From Savagea sp. (lineage in GTDB: Bacteria; Bacillota; Bacilli; Bacillales_A; Planococcaceae): a stretch of 7,256 nt of DNA. The position numbers were made by a program, and so were the translations under genes. The notes beneath the pieces are model-generated. The model did no database searches, had not been told where the DNA came from, and saw only the letters and a program-made list of their open reading frames with translations. The DNA lies in the NCBI GenBank assembly GCA_030152585.1, contig JASLJC010000021.1, forward strand, positions 1-7,256, given 5' to 3'. Position 1 is the first letter of the stretch. Each line of letters begins with the position of its first letter. This document shows, in pieces, positions 5,679-7,256 of this stretch.

Positions 5679-6410
5679 TTGGAAAATCTATTCAAGTTAG
5701 AAAAGTTATTCACGTTGACCGTTTCAATTTTTGCGATTTCCCTATTTATTTCTTTTGAAGCCAGTGCAGATGAAGCCGTTGAAGGTTACTATGAAATGAG
5801 TGATTTTGAAGTTTATGAAGCAGCAATTGAAGAAAAAGTAATTGAACCCTCCATGACATTTGAAGAATGGACTAATTTTATAACAATTGAGGACGATGGC
5901 GAGGAGTGGGTAACTGAAAACCCGAATACTCGTGCTCCTTTTAGTATTCTTCGAGATTTAAATAAAGGGGATTTTTTAGTTACTGACTCAACCTCAATTC
6001 CCGCAGTCGGACATTCCGCTATTGCAGTATCAAACCAAAGAATTTTGCATATTGGTGGTTATGGAGAAGTACCTACGCTAATGAAACCTACAGATTGGGT
6101 AAATAGATACGGAAACGACTACCACACTTCAATTTATCGTGTCAATGCGACAGCTGGAAATAGAGCTGCTGATCACGTTCTTGCAAAATACCGAAATTCA
6201 GGCGTTCCATATAGCCTTTCAACAACTCTAAAAACATACGATAAAACATATTGTTCTAAAATTGTTTGGCAAGGGTATCATTATGGAGCAGGACAACTAA
6301 TGAAAACACCGGCTGGCGGATATAGCGGAAGAGCGTTACCATATAATCTTAGAACATATTTAACAAGAGGTAATTTAACTAAAGTGTACGGTAAAAGTTC
6401 TAAATTTTAA
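5679..6410 (+). CDS. Secreted permuted NlpC/P60 (YiiX/YebB-like) cysteine hydrolase
   Basis: A 243-residue protein beginning with TTG, chosen because AAAGGAAGTG precedes it by 5 nt and a signal peptide follows at once. The signal peptide has a hydrophobic core at about 10-26 and a likely cut after ASA (28-30). Residues 31-84 are strikingly acidic (EVYEAAIEEK, FEEWTNFITIEDDGEEW), perhaps a propeptide or a binding region. The catalytic domain runs from about 88 to the end: LNKGDFLV (94-101), VGHSAIAV with H112, LHIGGYGEVP (123-132), SIYRV and TYCSKIVWQGY with C192. The order His before Cys is that of circularly permuted papain-like NlpC/P60 enzymes. Members cleave amide or ester bonds in peptidoglycan peptides or lipids; the substrate here is unknown. 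The gene is monocistronic, divergent from the DUF3139-like gene and followed by a strong terminator. Confidence 0.85.
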   Translation: MENLFKLEKLFTLTVSIFAISLFISFEASADEAVEGYYEMSDFEVYEAAIEEKVIEPSMTFEEWTNFITIEDDGEEWVTENPNTRAPFSILRDLNKGDFLVTDSTSIPAVGHSAIAVSNQRILHIGGYGEVPTLMKPTDWVNRYGNDYHTSIYRVNATAGNRAADHVLAKYRNSGVPYSLSTTLKTYDKTYCSKIVWQGYHYGAGQLMKTPAGGYSGRALPYNLRTYLTRGNLTKVYGKSSKF

Positions 6411-6434
6411 TTCAATAATTAAATAGAGAATAAC

Positions 6435-6476
6435 AAGAAAAGAAGAAACCTAAAAATCTAGGTTTCTTCTTTTCTT
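6435..6476 (+). terminator. Intrinsic terminator after the hydrolase gene
   Basis: A perfect 18-bp stem, arms 6435-6452 (ending GAAACCTA) and 6459-6476 (starting TAGGTTTC), closes a 6-nt loop. The right arm is T-rich (TTTCTTCTTTTCTT), so RNA release can occur within it. It begins 24 nt after the stop codon. The A/T symmetry means it may also work on the minus strand. Confidence 0.8.
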
Positions 6477-6496
6477 CCATTGCGTCCCCTCCAACA

Positions 6497-6607
6497 ACAC
6501 TAGACAGACAACTATCCGTCTGTCCATTCCTAGTGTCCTCTAAATGCGATATAAGACAAGCGCCCAGCCAATCGGATCAATCGGAAGTGCGGATTGAACC
6601 ATTGGCT
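6497..6607. other. Two nested hairpins in a gene-free stretch
   Basis: Hairpin one: ACACTAG (6497-6503) with CTAGTGT (6530-6536), stacked on ACAGAC (6504-6509) with GTCTGT (6518-6523), with a 6-nt bulge on one side. Hairpin two: AGCCAAT (6566-6572) with ATTGGCT (6601-6607), enclosing CAATC (6578-6582) with GATTG (6592-6596). There is a short direct repeat AATCGG (6570-6575 and 6579-6584). No convincing gene is present. The segment lies between the hydrolase terminator and the IS1182 left end and may be the remnant of another element or an unknown structured RNA. Confidence 0.45.
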
Positions 6608-6657
6608 TATCAAAAATTCCCCAACAAAAAGAGGCTGGGACAAAACCTAGCCAAATA

Positions 6658-6703
6658 AAAACCCAGTATCCGTTTATTTTTAAATAGGTGGATACTGGGT
6701 TTT
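6658..6703 (+). terminator. Terminator-like hairpin at the IS1182 left end
   Basis: Arms AAAACCCAGTATCC (6658-6671) and GGATACTGGGTTTT (6690-6703) pair perfectly over 14 bp around an 18-nt loop, followed by ATCTTTA. It lies just inside the element end and could stop transcription coming in from the host side. The pairing is direct; the function is inferred. Confidence 0.6.
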
Positions 6704-6740
6704 ATCTTTATGCACAATTCCTTCGGATTTGTGAGTATAA

Positions 6741-6763
6741 ATTTTCGACCAGTGGTCGAAAAT
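6741..6763. repeat. 23-bp palindrome in the IS1182 leader
   Basis: Arms ATTTTCGACCA (6741-6751) and TGGTCGAAAAT (6753-6763) are perfect complements with one central base. A possible -10 box TATAAA (6736-6741) touches its left edge, but no acceptable -35 is found. With only one base between the arms it suits a dimeric DNA-binding protein better than an RNA hairpin. It could be an operator or a transposase site. Confidence 0.6.
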
Positions 6764-6784
6764 ATTCAAAAAAGGTAACAAAAA

Positions 6785-6841
6785 AAGGACATCCTTTGAT
6801 AGAATTAAAGTATCCAAACCAAATTCTAAAGGAGTGTCCTT
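6785..6841 (+). promoter_or_regulatory. Hairpin that buries the IS1182 transposase ribosome binding site
   Basis: The left arm 6785-6806 reads AAGGACA, TCCTTT, AGAATT. The right arm 6822-6841 reads AATTCT, AAAGGA, TGTCCTT. They pair over about 19 bp with a 1-nt and a 3-nt bulge. The right arm contains the ribosome binding site AAAGGAG (6828-6834) and stops at the ATG (6842). As in the IS3 element of this window, read-through RNA would have the start site masked. Confidence 0.65.
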
Positions 6842-7256
6842 ATGTTTAAAAATTATACTATGAACCAATTAGTTTTGCCAATAGATTTAGAAGTTTCTTT
6901 ACAAGAAAATGATATTGCTTTTCACATTCATCATCTAGTAGAGAGTATTCCAAAAGAAGCCTTTCGACCATTTTTTAAGAACAATGGCTGTCCTGCATAT
7001 GATCCTCGAATGATGTTAAAAATTATTTTATGCGGTTATACGCAATCAGCTTTTTCTGGAAGGAAAATGGAAGCTTTTCATGATAGTTTGCGAATGATGT
7101 GGCTTGCGCAACGATAAAAGCCAAGTTATCGAACAATCAACAGATTTCGTGTAAATCCTCATGTACAAGAATTATTACGCCAGTGCTTTGTTCAATTTCG
7201 AAGTCACTTAGTGAAAGAAAAAATGATTAAAGAAGAAGCTATCTTTATTGATGGTA
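6842..7256 (+). pseudogene. IS1182-family transposase, interrupted by an in-frame TAA, partial
   Basis: The first 91 codons (NQLVLPIDLEVSLQEND, IHHLVESIPKEAFRPFF, GCPAYDPRMMLKIILCGYTQ, FSGRKMEAF, LRMMWLAQ) are the N-terminal DUF772-type domain of IS1182 transposases. A TAA at 7115-7117 then stops the frame. The same frame continues without a break as KPSYRTINRFRVNPHVQELL, then FVQFRSHLVKEKMI and EEAIFIDG, which is the normal next part of the family, including the probable first catalytic aspartate (D137, 7250-7252). Relatives read LAQ-G-Y-x-PSYRTINRFRV here, so TAT or TAC to TAA is the likely change. The window ends within the gene, which normally has roughly 450-550 residues. ATG 6842 has AAAGGAG at a spacing of 7 nt. 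Confidence 0.85.

Larger units (their letters stand above)
6631..7256 (+). mobile_element. IS1182-family insertion sequence, left part, cut by the window end
   Basis: The likely left end is GAGGCTGGGACAAAACC (6631-6647), a sequence typical of IS1182-family ends in Firmicutes. It is followed by about 195 bp of structured leader and the transposase gene from 6842. The right end lies outside the window, so the terminal repeat pair and target duplication cannot be checked. The exact first base is uncertain by a few positions. Confidence 0.75.

Noticed and set aside
6680..6868. Minus-strand frame of 62 codons across the IS1182 leader
   Set aside because: It crosses the terminator-like hairpin, the palindrome and the ribosome-site hairpin of the opposite strand, and its product resembles nothing I know.

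Overview
The window looks like a chromosomal stretch of a low-GC Gram-positive bacterium of the Bacillaceae (Bacillus / Anoxybacillus / Geobacillus type). The reasons are strong AGGAGG-type ribosome binding sites, TTG and GTG starts, a yhaQ-yhaP-yhaM cluster as known from Bacillus, and insertion sequences of types common in that family. The genus assignment is inference from protein flavour only.

Layout. (1) Positions 1-147 hold a long hairpin and a probable terminator. (2) Positions 148-3250, minus strand, are a conserved housekeeping operon read right to left: yhaQ (ABC exporter ATPase), yhaP (its ABC-2 permease, overlapping by 8 nt) and yhaM (3'-5' exoribonuclease, 15 nt further on). The order known from Bacillus subtilis has yhaO and yhaN between yhaP and yhaM; they are absent here. 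(3) Positions about 3342-5086 are a nest of mobile DNA: a highly structured segment, the first 87 codons of an IS200/IS605-type TnpB, and an IS3-family (IS150-type) element that cuts TnpB off. The rest of tnpB is not found on the other side, and no target duplication is visible. (4) Positions 5087-6476 are an AT-rich accessory island with two divergent genes: a small membrane-anchored DUF3139-like protein (minus) and a secreted permuted NlpC/P60 (YiiX-like) cysteine hydrolase (plus). They share a 138-bp intergenic region with a good promoter, and a perfect 18-bp terminator stem closes the hydrolase gene. (5) Positions 6477-6630 have no convincing gene but contain two nested hairpins. (6) From about 6631 to the window end lies the left part of an IS1182-family element whose transposase has an in-frame stop.

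How it fits together. YhaQ and YhaP should form one membrane exporter; YhaM is co-transcribed but works on RNA. Everything right of about 3340 looks acquired and partly decayed: TnpB is truncated, the IS3 OrfA has an internal TGA, and the IS1182 transposase has an internal TAA. Both insertion sequences, though unrelated, have a left-end hairpin that buries the ribosome binding site of the first transposase gene. The IS3 element also keeps a textbook AAAAAAG frameshift site. The least explained material is the DUF3139/hydrolase pair between the mobile elements and the three structured non-coding segments (5-50, 3342-3438, 6497-6607). I see no CRISPR array, tRNA or rRNA.
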